Below, one piece after another: positions 37,756 through 46,304 of a DNA stretch of 64,000 nt (its first letter is position 1; each line of letters begins with the position of its first letter). This DNA is from Chlorobiaceae bacterium (GTDB lineage: Bacteria; Bacteroidota; Chlorobiia; Chlorobiales; Chlorobiaceae). A program made the translations under genes and the position numbers. The DNA is taken from positions 1 through 64,000 of the forward strand of contig JAAXVR010000001.1 of NCBI GenBank assembly GCA_013335405.1, read 5' to 3'. The notes under the pieces were generated by a model. The model made no database searches and was not told the DNA's origin. It was given only the letters and a program-made list of their open reading frames with translations.

Positions 37756-38585
37756 GTCTGCTTGTTTGATGTATGGTGTATGTTGAAAAATGCCTTCAGG
37801 CGTTCGACAAATAGCCCCCTGTTTTCGATGTGCAGCGTATGGCCGCAACCAGGGAAGAGTTCCAAGGCGGAATCAGGGCATAAATTAACCATTTGATGGC
37901 CAATCTCAACGAATTTAACGTCTTTTTCCCCGACAAAAAACAGGACGGGCACCCTGTTGTGCTTCAGTTCGTTCCACAGCGATGGCTGGCGTCCGGTGCC
38001 GAGCAGGCGGAGTGACGCTGCAAGATTCGCGGGGGAACTCTGTTTCCTCATTTTTTCGACTTCTCTGAAAAGCGGGTGGGCTTTCAGAGTTGCGAAAAGC
38101 GGCTGATCGTACCAGGCATCGATGAATCCTTCGAAATTCAGCTCGATTTTCCGGGCGATGCCATCGTCGCTCCGGATACGCTCTCTTCGTTCTTCATCCT
38201 TTGCAAGCCCGGGCGATGCGGAAACAATGACGCTTTTCACGAAAAGCTCCTGGTGACGCAGGAGGAGAGCAAGCGCTATCCTGCCTCCCATGGAATAACC
38301 GGCAAGAAAAAGAGGTCCGGGAAAACTGCTTTTCAGCTTGCAGGCAAGTGCATCGACGGTTGCGGAAAAAAAGGACTCAGGCTCTGCTTCTGCCGGAAGC
38401 CAGGTACCGCCATGGCCCGGGAGGTCGACAAGGATGCTGCGGTAGCGGTCATCCAGAAGTTCCGAGACAGGCATCCAGTCAATTCCCGAGCCCAGAAAAC
38501 CATGCAGGAAGACTATTCCGGGCCGGGCCGGGTTACCGGTTACCGTGATATTGAAATCGGGAATACCGTTTTCCAGTGCCATCAT
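37752..38585 (-). CDS. menH: 2-Succinyl-6-hydroxy-2,4-cyclohexadiene-1-carboxylate synthase
   Basis: 277 residues, alpha/beta hydrolase. The nucleophile elbow is [16 protein letters not shown] near residue 95, the opening is [16 protein letters not shown] and the histidine comes in [12 protein letters not shown] near residue 255, with the acid in VGEKD. Context within the men cluster makes MenH far likelier than a generic hydrolase. It removes pyruvate from SEPHCHC. It is first in the menH-B-C-E block; the menB ATG overlaps its stop codon. Confidence 0.88.
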   Translation of the reverse strand: MMALENGIPDFNITVTGNPARPGIVFLHGFLGSGIDWMPVSELLDDRYRSILVDLPGHGGTWLPAEAEPESFFSATVDALACKLKSSFPGPLFLAGYSMGGRIALALLLRHQELFVKSVIVSASPGLAKDEERRERIRSDDGIARKIELNFEGFIDAWYDQPLFATLKAHPLFREVEKMRKQSSPANLAASLRLLGTGRQPSLWNELKHNRVPVLFFVGEKDVKFVEIGHQMVNLCPDSALELFPGCGHTLHIENRGLFVERLKAFFNIHHTSNKQT

Positions 38586-38716
38586 TCAGGTTGCATTGAT
38601 TTGTGAGCCGGTCATGCTACTTATAAGATATCAGGTGAACGCAGGCAGAGGAAACTTCACGGAAAAGTTACGACAGGAAAAACTTTTTTCATGGTCAATC
38701 TGCCTTTTTGTTATAT

Positions 38717-38728
38717 TCACAATTGTGA
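38717..38728. promoter_or_regulatory. Perfect 12-bp palindrome upstream of menH
   Basis: TCACAATTGTGA lies in an AT-rich patch 132 bases upstream of the menH start, between the men genes and the decayed STAS-like copy. Perfect even-length palindromes of this kind can be dimeric repressor or activator sites, but no flanking promoter was convincing. Confidence 0.3.
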
Positions 38729-38810
38729 TAACGGATATACATCACCTGCACTCCCCCCTCTGCAGAGCCGCCGGACCGGAACACGAAGTTATTTATTGAT
38801 AATCATACTG

Positions 38811-39040
38811 TTGAAGTTCGAAGGCAGGATTCTTCATGTTCTCGCATATGCGTTTGATGGACACCGGTATGATCTTCGCCGGTATTTTCCCGCGAATGTG
38901 TCCTGATGCATGACGTTTTCGATCGTCTGCTTCTCCGAAGTTCCTTCCCATACGTTTTTTTCGAATATTTCGTCGTCAAGCGGTGACAAAGACTGATGTT
39001 CTTCACGGACAGCGGAACGGCAAGGCAGCGGTCGCTGATT
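38811..39040 (+). pseudogene. Decayed copy A of a STAS-like gene
   Basis: An N-terminal piece FEGRILHVLAYAFDG..YDLRRY in one frame resembles the start of the intact STAS-like protein at 39209 (VGGILYVEASGYDH..ADVEEY). A C-terminal piece in another frame, FFEYFVVKR-stop-QRLMFFTDSGTAR, aligns with FLESMLINRGQQIRIFTDTASAR of the intact copy. A frameshift and a TGA in place of a glycine codon (38984-38986) separate the parts, and the middle is shortened. It is best read as a dead duplicate. The adjoining bases 38586-38810 contain no gene. Confidence 0.6.
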
Positions 39041-39208
39041 GCGGATACCGACGATGCGCTCCAAACTGATGAGGCTTTGGTATCTTCCCCGGGAATTCGA
39101 TCATTCGATCTTACATAAAATTTTTGTGAGCAGTTCCCTGCTTTATGGTATTTTTCATATTAAGTCAAGGGCTGTGTTCACGTTTTTGAATTCTCAGCTA
39201 ACAGGAAT

Positions 39209-39577
39209 ATGGGTATTCAGTACACGACAAAAACAGTCGGGGGAATTCTTTACGTCGAGGCTTCCGGTTATGACCATTGCCTGGCAGATGTCGAGGAATA
39301 TGTAATCGGGCTTCATAAGGTCTGTCTTGAAAGCGGCGTTCAGCTTGTGCTGTGTGACGAAAGTGCGGTCAAGAATGACCTGAGCTGCCTCGATACCTAT
39401 GAGGTAGGGTTGTTCCTGTCGAGGTTCGTTCCGACATACCTTAGAATCGCGATTGTTTTTAATCCGGATACCAGTTTCGATATCCGTTTTCTGGAAAGCA
39501 TGCTTATCAATCGTGGGCAGCAGATCAGGATATTCACAGACACCGCATCTGCCAGGGAATGGCTGGAGAGCCTCTGA
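39209..39577 (+). CDS. STAS-like (SpoIIAA-fold) domain protein
   Basis: 122 residues. Alternating strands and helices (GILYVEASGYD, EYVIGLHKVCLESGVQLVLCDES, RIAIVFNPD, QQIRIFTDTASAREWLESL) fit the STAS/SpoIIAA-like fold, inferred from pattern only. STAS domains commonly act in phospho-switch signalling or bind ligands on membranes. No partner kinase is adjacent. The gene is flanked by two decayed relatives in the same orientation. The start ATG 39209 is supported by homology to the copies and a weak AGGAA. Function unknown. Confidence 0.65.
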   Translation: MGIQYTTKTVGGILYVEASGYDHCLADVEEYVIGLHKVCLESGVQLVLCDESAVKNDLSCLDTYEVGLFLSRFVPTYLRIAIVFNPDTSFDIRFLESMLINRGQQIRIFTDTASAREWLESL

Positions 39578-39641
39578 CATCGCCCCTGATTGCAGTAATG
39601 ATAACGCAATGTTTCCGTTATCAGGGATTTCGCGAGAACGT

Positions 39642-40018
39642 ATGGCACTTCACTCTGTCTCGAGGAAAGAAGGGGTGACTCTGTTTGTCTGGGTAACCGG
39701 TTCTGACGAAGGTCTCATTGAAGTCCGGCATATCATTCAGGATATGCTCGACAAGGGTGTCCGGCTGAACCTGTGTGATGAAACTGAAATCATTACCTGC
39801 CTCGATACACCATGGGACGTTCGATATCGGGACGTTCCTTGTTAAAAAAATTCCCGACCTCCTTCAGGGTTGCAATCATCTATGATCCGTAGTCCCTCTT
39901 CGATTTCCTTTGTTTCGAAAGTCTTGTCGTGAACCGGGTCCTGCAGCTCAGGATATTCACCGATCAGGAGTCTGCGAAAGCCCGGCTGCCTGCGAATGAT
40001 CATCGGAATGCGCCATGA
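39642..40018 (+). pseudogene. Decayed copy B of the STAS-like gene
   Basis: The first 60 residues in one frame, with GVTLFVWVTGSDEGLIEV and GVRLNLCDET..ITCLDTP, match the intact gene just upstream. After a frameshift the sequence reads DIGTFLVKKIPDLL, then after another RVAIIYDP-stop-SLFDFLCFESLVVNR and LRIFTDQESAKARL, aligning with RIAIVFNPD, FDIRFLESMLINR and IRIFTDTASAREWL. An in-frame TAG (39890-39892) plus two frame changes show that it is inactive. It ends at a TGA near 40018. Confidence 0.75.
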
Positions 40019-40351
40019 TTGCTGAAAGATACCGTTATCCTCTGCTTTTCTGCGTTTTCAGCACCCTCTTGTCGTGGTTTTCCGCATAATGGCAGGGTTC
40101 TTCAATGAATACATCGTAATGCTTCCTGACAGCAAGTTCATACAGGCGGGGGTCGGCTTCTTCTGCTTTCCATCGCGCTCGTTGCGCGGAGGAGTTTTTT
40201 TGTGCCAACAGAATAAGCCTGGAAAAGTATGTTTTTTATTTGATTTCTCTTGTTGGATATCGTAGATTATGAGCATATGCTAATAAATGCATCGGTGAAA
40301 TTGAATGGTTCTTTCAAGTGAAACATTGAAAATGTAACAGGAAGAAAAAGT
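40019..40351. other. Intergenic stretch, no supported gene
   Basis: About 330 bases between the decayed STAS-like copy and the zinc-ribbon gene. Small open frames on both strands lack ribosome-binding sites and recognisable domains. The end is AT-rich, with TTTTTTATTTG near 40230, and probably carries the promoter for the following pair, but no good match to a consensus was found. Confidence 0.55.
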
Positions 40352-40642
40352 ATGGATACCAATGATGAAAGAGTTTTCGGGTGCGTTTCCTGCGGTAGCA
40401 AATGGAGTGTCGTGCATGGTTCAGAACGTCCGGAGATCTGTCCGGAATGCGCAGGCGTCAACATTCATCGTCTTTCATCCGGCGGTGGTTTTGGCGGTGG
40501 ACGGATGGGTGGCGGCAAATGCCGCGGCTTGAAAACGGGACATCATCGCCAGAGATGCGGAAAAGGCCATGGCTTTAGCCAGAGTGGAATCCGGGGGAAT
40601 GAGAGGAATCAAAATGCAGGAAATTCAGGAGAAAATGTATGA
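40352..40642 (+). CDS. Small zinc-ribbon protein, glycine/histidine-rich
   Basis: 96 residues. Two CxxC pairs (GCVSCGSKW and ICPECAGVN) near residues 11 and 31 form a zinc ribbon or rubredoxin-like knuckle. The rest is a low-complexity tail rich in Gly, His, Arg and Lys. AGGAAG lies ten bases ahead of the ATG. The stop codon overlaps the ATG of the following NifX/NifB-like gene (ATGA, 40639-40642), so the two are translationally coupled and probably act on the same metal or cofactor. The specific role is unknown. Confidence 0.7.
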   Translation: MDTNDERVFGCVSCGSKWSVVHGSERPEICPECAGVNIHRLSSGGGFGGGRMGGGKCRGLKTGHHRQRCGKGHGFSQSGIRGNERNQNAGNSGENV

Positions 40643-41007
40643 AAGTGCTCATACCTGTAGAAAAGAATGAGGGTGCCGGTTCGAAAATGTGCGAACATTT
40701 CGGAAGTGCGCCCTGTTTCGCTGTTGCAGATACCGTCAATGGTTCTTTTGAGATCATTGCCAATGCGGGCTGCAATCATGACCATGGACAGTGTTTACCG
40801 GCGGATGCATCGGGAGCGGAGAAGGTGGACGCAGTCATCTGCAAAGGGATAGGCGGACGTGCCGCTGCCCACCTTGGGATGTCTGGTATCGACATCTATA
40901 TGGCAAGTTCGGCAGGAACGGCATCTGAAGCGTTGGAACTTTTCAAAAACGGATTGCTGTTCAAAGCTGACCTTGGGCAGACCTGTGCGGGCCATGGATG
41001 TCACTGA
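40639..41007 (+). CDS. NifX/NifB-type iron-molybdenum cofactor-binding domain protein
   Basis: 122 residues, DiNase_FeMo-co fold: MKVLIPVEKNEGAGSKMCEHFGSAPCFAVAD with the conserved HFG at residue 20, DAVICKGIGGRAAAHLGMSGIDIYM near residue 72. Extra Cys/His at NAGCNHDHGQC and at the C-terminus TCAGHGCH could bind metal. Many such stand-alone proteins occur in anaerobes with no clear link to nitrogenase; the family binds or carries FeMo-co precursors in the known cases. The nif genes are not in view. The start codon is fused to the preceding zinc-ribbon stop. Confidence 0.85.
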   Translation: MKVLIPVEKNEGAGSKMCEHFGSAPCFAVADTVNGSFEIIANAGCNHDHGQCLPADASGAEKVDAVICKGIGGRAAAHLGMSGIDIYMASSAGTASEALELFKNGLLFKADLGQTCAGHGCH

Positions 41008-41208
41008 TTCCGGGTAGCCCGCTCTCCTGAAACGGGACGTGTACTCTGAAATGCGGTTCCGGATAGTACCCTTACAGGGCAGTCACCTCAGCAGGATCCG
41101 CTGTGAGGGAGTCCGGTAATCAGCAGGTATCATTGTCAATGAAGATTGTTTTTTATGGGAAAAAATGCATACATCGATGCCATTGCCTCCGGATGTATCC
41201 TGTGTCGT

Positions 41209-41868
41209 ATGAGCTATTGCCTGAAAGTGTATCCTGTATTCCTGGTTCTTTTGTTCACTGCATGCAGCGGCAACAACAGGGAGCCAATGACCGATCGTGA
41301 CGGAAACAGTTACCATACCGTAACAATCGGCGGGAGGGTATGGGCAGCTGAAAATCTTACGGTATCCCGCTACCGGAACGGTGATTCTATTCCGGAGGTA
41401 AATGATCCCGGAAAATGGTCCGGTCTTACAGACGGAGCCTGGTGCTGGTACTCCAACAACAGCGAAAACGGCAAGTCTTACGGGAAACTGTACAACTGGT
41501 ATGCGGTCAATGATCCGAGAGGGCTGGCTCCGGAAGGCTGGCATGTCGCCACAGACGGCGACTGGTCTTCACTTTCCGAAGCCCTTGGAGGAGATGAGGT
41601 GTCAGGCGGAAAGCTCAAGGCTGATCGCTTCTGGAAAGAGGCGGACAGCCTTGAGGGAAAAAGCGGCATGGCTCTTCTGCCTTCGGGTGCACGACGTGAT
41701 ACGGACGGTGAATTTGTGCTCATGGGCGAATACAGTCGTCATTGGACTTCCTCTGAAATCAATGCCGGGCGAGCATGGGCATGGGCTGTCGGCTATTTCG
41801 ACAAGGCGCTACGCCGAGGAGAAGCAGCAAAGCGTCTGGGTTTCGCCGTACGATGCGTCAAGGACTGA
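41209..41868 (+). CDS. FISUMP-domain lipoprotein
   Basis: 219 residues. Signal peptide CLKVYPVFLVLLFTACSGNN with a lipobox (FTAC) places it as a lipoprotein. The mature part has the Fibrobacter major paralogous domain: DRDGNSYHTVTIGGRVWAAENL, a variable middle with YGKLYNWYAV and GWHVATDGDWSSL, and the ending GFAVRCVKD. The fold is related to the C-type-lectin-like, formylglycine-enzyme group and is found on the cell surface of Bacteroidetes and allies. Role unknown. ATG 41209 is nearest to a normal lipoprotein start. Confidence 0.8.
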   Translation: MSYCLKVYPVFLVLLFTACSGNNREPMTDRDGNSYHTVTIGGRVWAAENLTVSRYRNGDSIPEVNDPGKWSGLTDGAWCWYSNNSENGKSYGKLYNWYAVNDPRGLAPEGWHVATDGDWSSLSEALGGDEVSGGKLKADRFWKEADSLEGKSGMALLPSGARRDTDGEFVLMGEYSRHWTSSEINAGRAWAWAVGYFDKALRRGEAAKRLGFAVRCVKD

Positions 41869-41923
41869 TGTTTGATATCTCCCGCTGGTTTCCGTCGTTA
41901 CAGGCGGAAAAAAGGAATTGACG

Positions 41924-43678
41924 TTACAACGCTGTAAAGTGACGGGCTGCATGTGTGGCGATCCTTGCCTGAAGATCGCGGTGCTGTTCCAGATTGCTCT
42001 TGCGGGTTCCCTTGATTTCAATGACGATACTTTGGCTGTCTGATGAAGCTGCAGTGTAGATATCGGCAAATTCACGATTTGTCGAGGGTGAAGCATAGCG
42101 GAGTCCGAACGTTTCAGCTGCAAGGCGGACGCTGAAATTCTGAGGCGTCGCGAAGTGGGTTTCAAAAACGTCGGTACAGCCTGAAACCGGCAGGAAAGAG
42201 AAAATCCCCCCCCCGTTGTTATTCAGCACAATGATTTTCAGTGGTACCGACAGTTTTGAGGGCAGCGTGAGCGCATTCATGTCATGCAGGAATGCGATAT
42301 CGCCGATGAGGAGCGTGAGCGGTTTGCGGTTTCCTTCAGCAAACCCTGCAGCCGTCGAAATGATGCCGTCTATTCCGCTCGCACCGCGGTTGAGCCCGAT
42401 GTTGATACCATTGGATGAAAGAGTGCATGCATAACTGTCCATATCCCTGACCGGCATGCTGTTTGAAAGAAAGAGCGCTTCGCCGGGAGTGATGAAACGG
42501 GAAACGATGCGTGCGGCTGATATTTCGGTTACCGGATTGCCCGGGTGCGTTTCTTTTTCTATTTCCAGATCGGCTTGCCGGAAAAACTCTTCTGACCTGC
42601 CGATATCGAAGGAAGATGTCCGTTTTCTGCATCCCTTCAGCATGTTTGCCGCCTGTGCCAGTGAACCTTCGACGCTCATGGTGACGTTGAGAACGGGAGA
42701 AAAACGGTTCGGATGATTCCTGAAAACCACAAGGTGTTCAGGTTTCCATTCGCTGAGTGCAGCGGCAGGATGTCTGGAGATGATGTGTCCTCCGAAATGA
42801 AGCACAACGTCAGGTCTGAAACGTTTTCTGAATTCGGGTGACTGCATGGCGAGCTGCCAGGGACACGTCGCATTGCTGAGCCTCAGTCCGGAGGAAAGGT
42901 CTGCATAGAGCGGGACCTGAAGATCCGCGGCAAGCTCTTCTATGGCACGGGCATCGGCGATATCCGTGAGATTTCCCGCGATCAGAAAAGGCTGGCGGGC
43001 TTCTCCGATCAACCGGCGAAGCAGTGAGAGTGTGCGGGTATCGGGTTGTTTTTCCGGAAATACCGGCATTGTCGAAGGGTGTCCGGTTTCATGCCATGAG
43101 CGCAGTGGTTCGAACCATGGGTCGGAATAATCGGGAACTTCCGGTTCAAGGGGTTCGCGGAAGGGCTGGTTCAGGTGAACAGGGCCTGCCGGAGAACCCG
43201 TTGCTTTCGATACGGCATAGGCTGCGGCTGACAGCAGAGAAGCAAGCGGAACCTCTTTTGAAGGAGCCGGAAGCTGCATGTTCCATCTGGTAAAGCTGCC
43301 GAACATGTTCTCCTGCCTGATGGTCTGGTTCGCTCCGCAATCGAGCAGTTCGAATGGGCGGTCGGCAGAGAGCACAACCATCGGGCGGAAGTCCAGCGAC
43401 GCTTCGACGACAGCAGGGTAATAATTTGCGACGGCGGTACCTGACGTGCAGATGAGAACTGCCGGTTTCCCGGTAGCCTTTGCATAACCGAGCGCGAAAA
43501 AACCTGCCGATCGTTCATCCGGAAATATTTTCCAGCGGGTTTTCGGGTTTCTTGCGACGGCTACCGTAAGGGGTGTTGAACGAGAGCCGGGCGAAATGCA
43601 GAAGAAATCGGCACCCTGCCGGACAAGTTCTTCAGTGATGACGGTGCTCCACAGCGAGGTGATTCCGCGGCTGTTCAT
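41924..43678 (-). CDS. menD: 2-Succinyl-5-enolpyruvyl-6-hydroxy-3-cyclohexene-1-carboxylate synthase
   Basis: 584 residues, thiamine-diphosphate enzyme. SPGSRSTPLTVAVARN near residue 32 and TSGTAVANYYPAVVEA near 82 are MenD signatures. The cofactor-binding C-terminal third has LLIGDIAFLHDMNALT, a variant of GDLSFLHDxNGL, then NNNGGGIFSFLPVS. It joins 2-oxoglutarate and isochorismate. ATG 43678 overlaps the menF stop as ATGA. The menD gene ends next to the island that splits it from menH-B-C-E. Confidence 0.94.
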   Translation of the reverse strand: MNSRGITSLWSTVITEELVRQGADFFCISPGSRSTPLTVAVARNPKTRWKIFPDERSAGFFALGYAKATGKPAVLICTSGTAVANYYPAVVEASLDFRPMVVLSADRPFELLDCGANQTIRQENMFGSFTRWNMQLPAPSKEVPLASLLSAAAYAVSKATGSPAGPVHLNQPFREPLEPEVPDYSDPWFEPLRSWHETGHPSTMPVFPEKQPDTRTLSLLRRLIGEARQPFLIAGNLTDIADARAIEELAADLQVPLYADLSSGLRLSNATCPWQLAMQSPEFRKRFRPDVVLHFGGHIISRHPAAALSEWKPEHLVVFRNHPNRFSPVLNVTMSVEGSLAQAANMLKGCRKRTSSFDIGRSEEFFRQADLEIEKETHPGNPVTEISAARIVSRFITPGEALFLSNSMPVRDMDSYACTLSSNGINIGLNRGASGIDGIISTAAGFAEGNRKPLTLLIGDIAFLHDMNALTLPSKLSVPLKIIVLNNNGGGIFSFLPVSGCTDVFETHFATPQNFSVRLAAETFGLRYASPSTNREFADIYTAASSDSQSIVIEIKGTRKSNLEQHRDLQARIATHAARHFTAL

Positions 43679-45105
43679 ACTTCCTGTCGGGTTATGGCCA
43701 ACAGGTCGCCGATTTTCTGGTCTACTTCCTCCCATTCGGACAGTGGATCGGAACCTTTGACCAGTCCTGCGCCGGAATAGAGATAGGCATGGTTTCCGCT
43801 GACAAGGGCCGAGCGTATGGCGACTGAAAATTCAGCCGCATCACGGCTTATCCATCCTGCGGGAGCGGCATACCATCCGCGGCTGAACGGTTCGAGTTCC
43901 ATGATGTGCTGCATTGCGGGTTCCCTTGGCACTCCCCCGACCGCAGGAGTCGGGTGGAGTGTCGTGAGCACGGCACTGTCGTTTTCAAACTCCGGTTTCA
44001 GTTTCGCCGAACAGCGGGTATACAGGTGGGCGAGCCGGTTGAGCTGAAGCACCTGCACGTTCTCTTCCATCTGGATATCGCTCGAAACCTCCAGCAATTC
44101 ATGGTAAATCATGTCCTTGACGAACTTGTGCTCCCGGATGTCCTTTTCCGAATTCAGCAATATTTCGGAGACGTCGAGGCTGTCACCGTTGATTGTTTCC
44201 TTGGAACAGGTACCGGCAAGGGCTTCGGTAAGCAGCAGGTCATTGTTCCGGCGATACAGCCTTTCCGGCGAAAAGCTGAAAAAGGCATTATTTTCGGAAG
44301 GCTCGAAATAGAAATTGTAGATGGAGTTTTTTTGTGATGGATACCGGAGCATGAAAAGGAAGGGCGAAAAACTGTTTTTGAACTCGAGTACCGTCTGGCG
44401 CGCGAGCGCTATTTTTTCCATTTCACCGCTTTCGAAGGTTTCGAGCGCTTTTCTGCAGGTATCCTGCCAGTTTTTTTCGTCAGGATTATAGCAAAGCTTC
44501 ACCAGTTCGGGAAGTTTCAGAGACGGGTAGCCGGTATGAGGGTTGATCTGGTCGATCGTTTTTATGAGTTCCGATATCTTTCTCCCGATATCGTTTTTTT
44601 CTTCGGACCAAAGGTGGCATGAGAGCCGGTAAGCATTGTTTTCAAAGCTCAACTGTACGAGCGGGAGGACAAGAAAGCATGACGAAAATTCTTTCCAGAT
44701 CTGGTCCTGCGTTTCGAGGTTGTTGAAACGGAACCCTCCGAAATAACGTGCTTCGGGATTTTTCTCTGAAATTTTCAGGTCGAACTTACGGTAACTTGAA
44801 GCGTTGTCACCGTTTCCATCAAACTGGATGGTGTCTGCTGAACCGATGCCTGCGACGGCAAAGTCATTTTCACGGTTCATCCAGTAAATCCGGGGAAAGA
44901 CGGTCTGGTTGCCAAGCCATCCTTTCAGATCCAGGGGGTCAACAGCTTGTGAAAAAACGACAAGGGTTCTGCCGGGAAGATTTCCCTGTGAAGCTGTATC
45001 TCGTTCATACCTGACCAAGGCCGATTTAAGGCTGGATACGGCCTTGTCAAAAGGCAGGGGAGGGGCTGAAGGTGTAATGATATTGTAACGCTCACTCATA
45101 TGCAT
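43675..45105 (-). CDS. menF: Isochorismate synthase
   Basis: 476 residues of the chorismate-utilising family. The C-terminal domain shows LLLTEALAGTCSKE near residue 285, EHKFVKDMIYHELL, LHPTPAVGGVPREPA near residue 390 and SRGWYAAPAGWISRD, all standard for MenF/EntC. The N-terminal 180 residues are a beta-rich domain typical of MenF. It commits chorismate to menaquinone. The start at 45105 has a second ATG two codons on. The menD start overlaps its stop codon. Confidence 0.92.
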   Translation of the reverse strand: MHMSERYNIITPSAPPLPFDKAVSSLKSALVRYERDTASQGNLPGRTLVVFSQAVDPLDLKGWLGNQTVFPRIYWMNRENDFAVAGIGSADTIQFDGNGDNASSYRKFDLKISEKNPEARYFGGFRFNNLETQDQIWKEFSSCFLVLPLVQLSFENNAYRLSCHLWSEEKNDIGRKISELIKTIDQINPHTGYPSLKLPELVKLCYNPDEKNWQDTCRKALETFESGEMEKIALARQTVLEFKNSFSPFLFMLRYPSQKNSIYNFYFEPSENNAFFSFSPERLYRRNNDLLLTEALAGTCSKETINGDSLDVSEILLNSEKDIREHKFVKDMIYHELLEVSSDIQMEENVQVLQLNRLAHLYTRCSAKLKPEFENDSAVLTTLHPTPAVGGVPREPAMQHIMELEPFSRGWYAAPAGWISRDAAEFSVAIRSALVSGNHAYLYSGAGLVKGSDPLSEWEEVDQKIGDLLAITRQEV

Positions 45106-45271
45106 TTGTCGGCCTTGTAACTCTCAAACACTCCGGTTATGCGTTTCCCGCCACTGTTTCGTGATACGATTCAGCGAATAAGAGTTTCCGAATATAAAAA
45201 TATTGAGAAGCCGTAAAACACCTTCCGGAAAATACGTTCCTGTAGCAAGGTGTTCTTTCCGGCTGACGTCG

Positions 45272-45874
45272 TCATTTCCCATTGAGATGGTTCTGCAATG
45301 AATGGGCAAGATAATTGTTTTTGTCGAGAAGCCATTCATAAATCGCCATGGCTTCTTTTTTCCTTCCGGTATGGATATAGCAGACCGCAAGGTTGTAGTG
45401 GGCATCGATAAATTCTCTGCTGTTCTCAATAGAAGCGCTGTATGCTTCGGCAGCCTTGTCGAACTGCTGCATCTGCATATAGGTGTTGCCGACATCGTAC
45501 AGCCTGAGGGAGTCTCCGGGAGAGAGATCGAGATATTTCCTGAAATAAGCCAGAGCCTGGGTATAATTCCTCGTGTTGAATGATACCGCTCCAAGCGCAT
45601 GCAGAGCTTTCGAGTTTTCTGCTGGATCGATACCGAGAGCGCTTTTGTACGCTTCTGTGGCTTCCGTGTATCGTTCACGACGAGCCAATGCGTCGCCGAG
45701 AAGCATATAGGACTGTGCGTCTCCCGGGTTTTTCCATACTTTCTGCTGCAGTTTGTTTATTTCATCCTCGCCCGTGCCGCAAGAAGTCAGCAGGGCCAGC
45801 AGGAGTATCAGGAAGAATGAGGGTATGCGGATTGTTCCTTTTTCCGGATGTGGTTCGGTTGCGATCATAATCAT
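45272..45874 (-). CDS. TPR-repeat lipoprotein
   Basis: 200 residues. The N-terminus IRIPSFFLILLLALLTSCGTG has a hydrophobic core and a lipobox (LTSC). Three or more tetratricopeptide repeats follow: AQSYMLLGDALARRERYTEATEAYKSAL, ALHALGAVSFNTRNYTQALAYFRKYLDL, LYDVGNTYMQMQQFDKAAEAYSASI and AHYNLAVCYIHTGRKKEAMAIYEWLL in separate stretches. It would be an outer-membrane-anchored protein-interaction scaffold. ATG 45874 and an ATG two codons later are both possible. It lies upstream of menF, with 166 bases between, so co-transcription is possible but not shown. Confidence 0.8.
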   Translation of the reverse strand: MIMIATEPHPEKGTIRIPSFFLILLLALLTSCGTGEDEINKLQQKVWKNPGDAQSYMLLGDALARRERYTEATEAYKSALGIDPAENSKALHALGAVSFNTRNYTQALAYFRKYLDLSPGDSLRLYDVGNTYMQMQQFDKAAEAYSASIENSREFIDAHYNLAVCYIHTGRKKEAMAIYEWLLDKNNYLAHSLQNHLNGK

Positions 45875-45989
45875 CCAATATACTCACTTCCGGATGGATA
45901 TGGCAATCCCGTTCATGGAACGGACTGAATTTTCAGAGAATATTTCAGAATGGGCGGGCATGTATGTAACTTGTTGAGTGATATGTTTC

Positions 45990-46015
45990 AGAGCCATCTT
46001 CGACGGCTCTTTTTT
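45990..46015 (+). terminator. Terminator-like hairpin upstream of the metal-binding gene
   Basis: AGAGCC (45990-45995), a nine-base loop region ATCTTCGAC, GGCTCT (46005-46010), and a run of T. No plus-strand gene ends close before it; the nearest is over 4 kb upstream. It lies 36 bases before the small metal-binding gene, so it could be an attenuator of that gene, the end of a short unannotated RNA, or chance. Confidence 0.55.
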
Positions 46016-46050
46016 ATAGGGTTAAAGTAACCATAACGGTTTGACATTAT

Positions 46051-46257
46051 ATGAAATTTGAGCTGAACGTAACGGGCATGCGGTGCGGCGGCTGTGAACT
46101 GCTTGTCGTCGAGGCGCTCGGAGAACTTGAAGGGGTCGAAAAAGCCGAGGCTTTCCATGCCTCCGGCACCGTTACTGTTGATTTCGATCCTTCGAAGGTA
46201 ACCCTGGACACAATCAAGGCCCTTATCGGTGAACAGGGTTTCAGTGTACAGGATTGA
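46051..46257 (+). CDS. Heavy-metal-associated domain protein (CopZ-like)
   Basis: 68 residues, one HMA domain with beta-alpha-beta-beta-alpha-beta pattern. The metal site GMRCGGCE at residue 10 has the CxxC. VEKAEAFHASGTVTVDFDP and TIKALIGEQGF complete the fold. Such proteins carry copper(I) or other soft metals. No metal-exporting ATPase is next to it. A terminator-like hairpin lies in its leader. Confidence 0.85.
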   Translation: MKFELNVTGMRCGGCELLVVEALGELEGVEKAEAFHASGTVTVDFDPSKVTLDTIKALIGEQGFSVQD

Positions 46258-46304
46258 CCCTTTTTTCAGGGGGTGATTTCTTATACCAAAAAAGGTGGAG
46301 CAAT

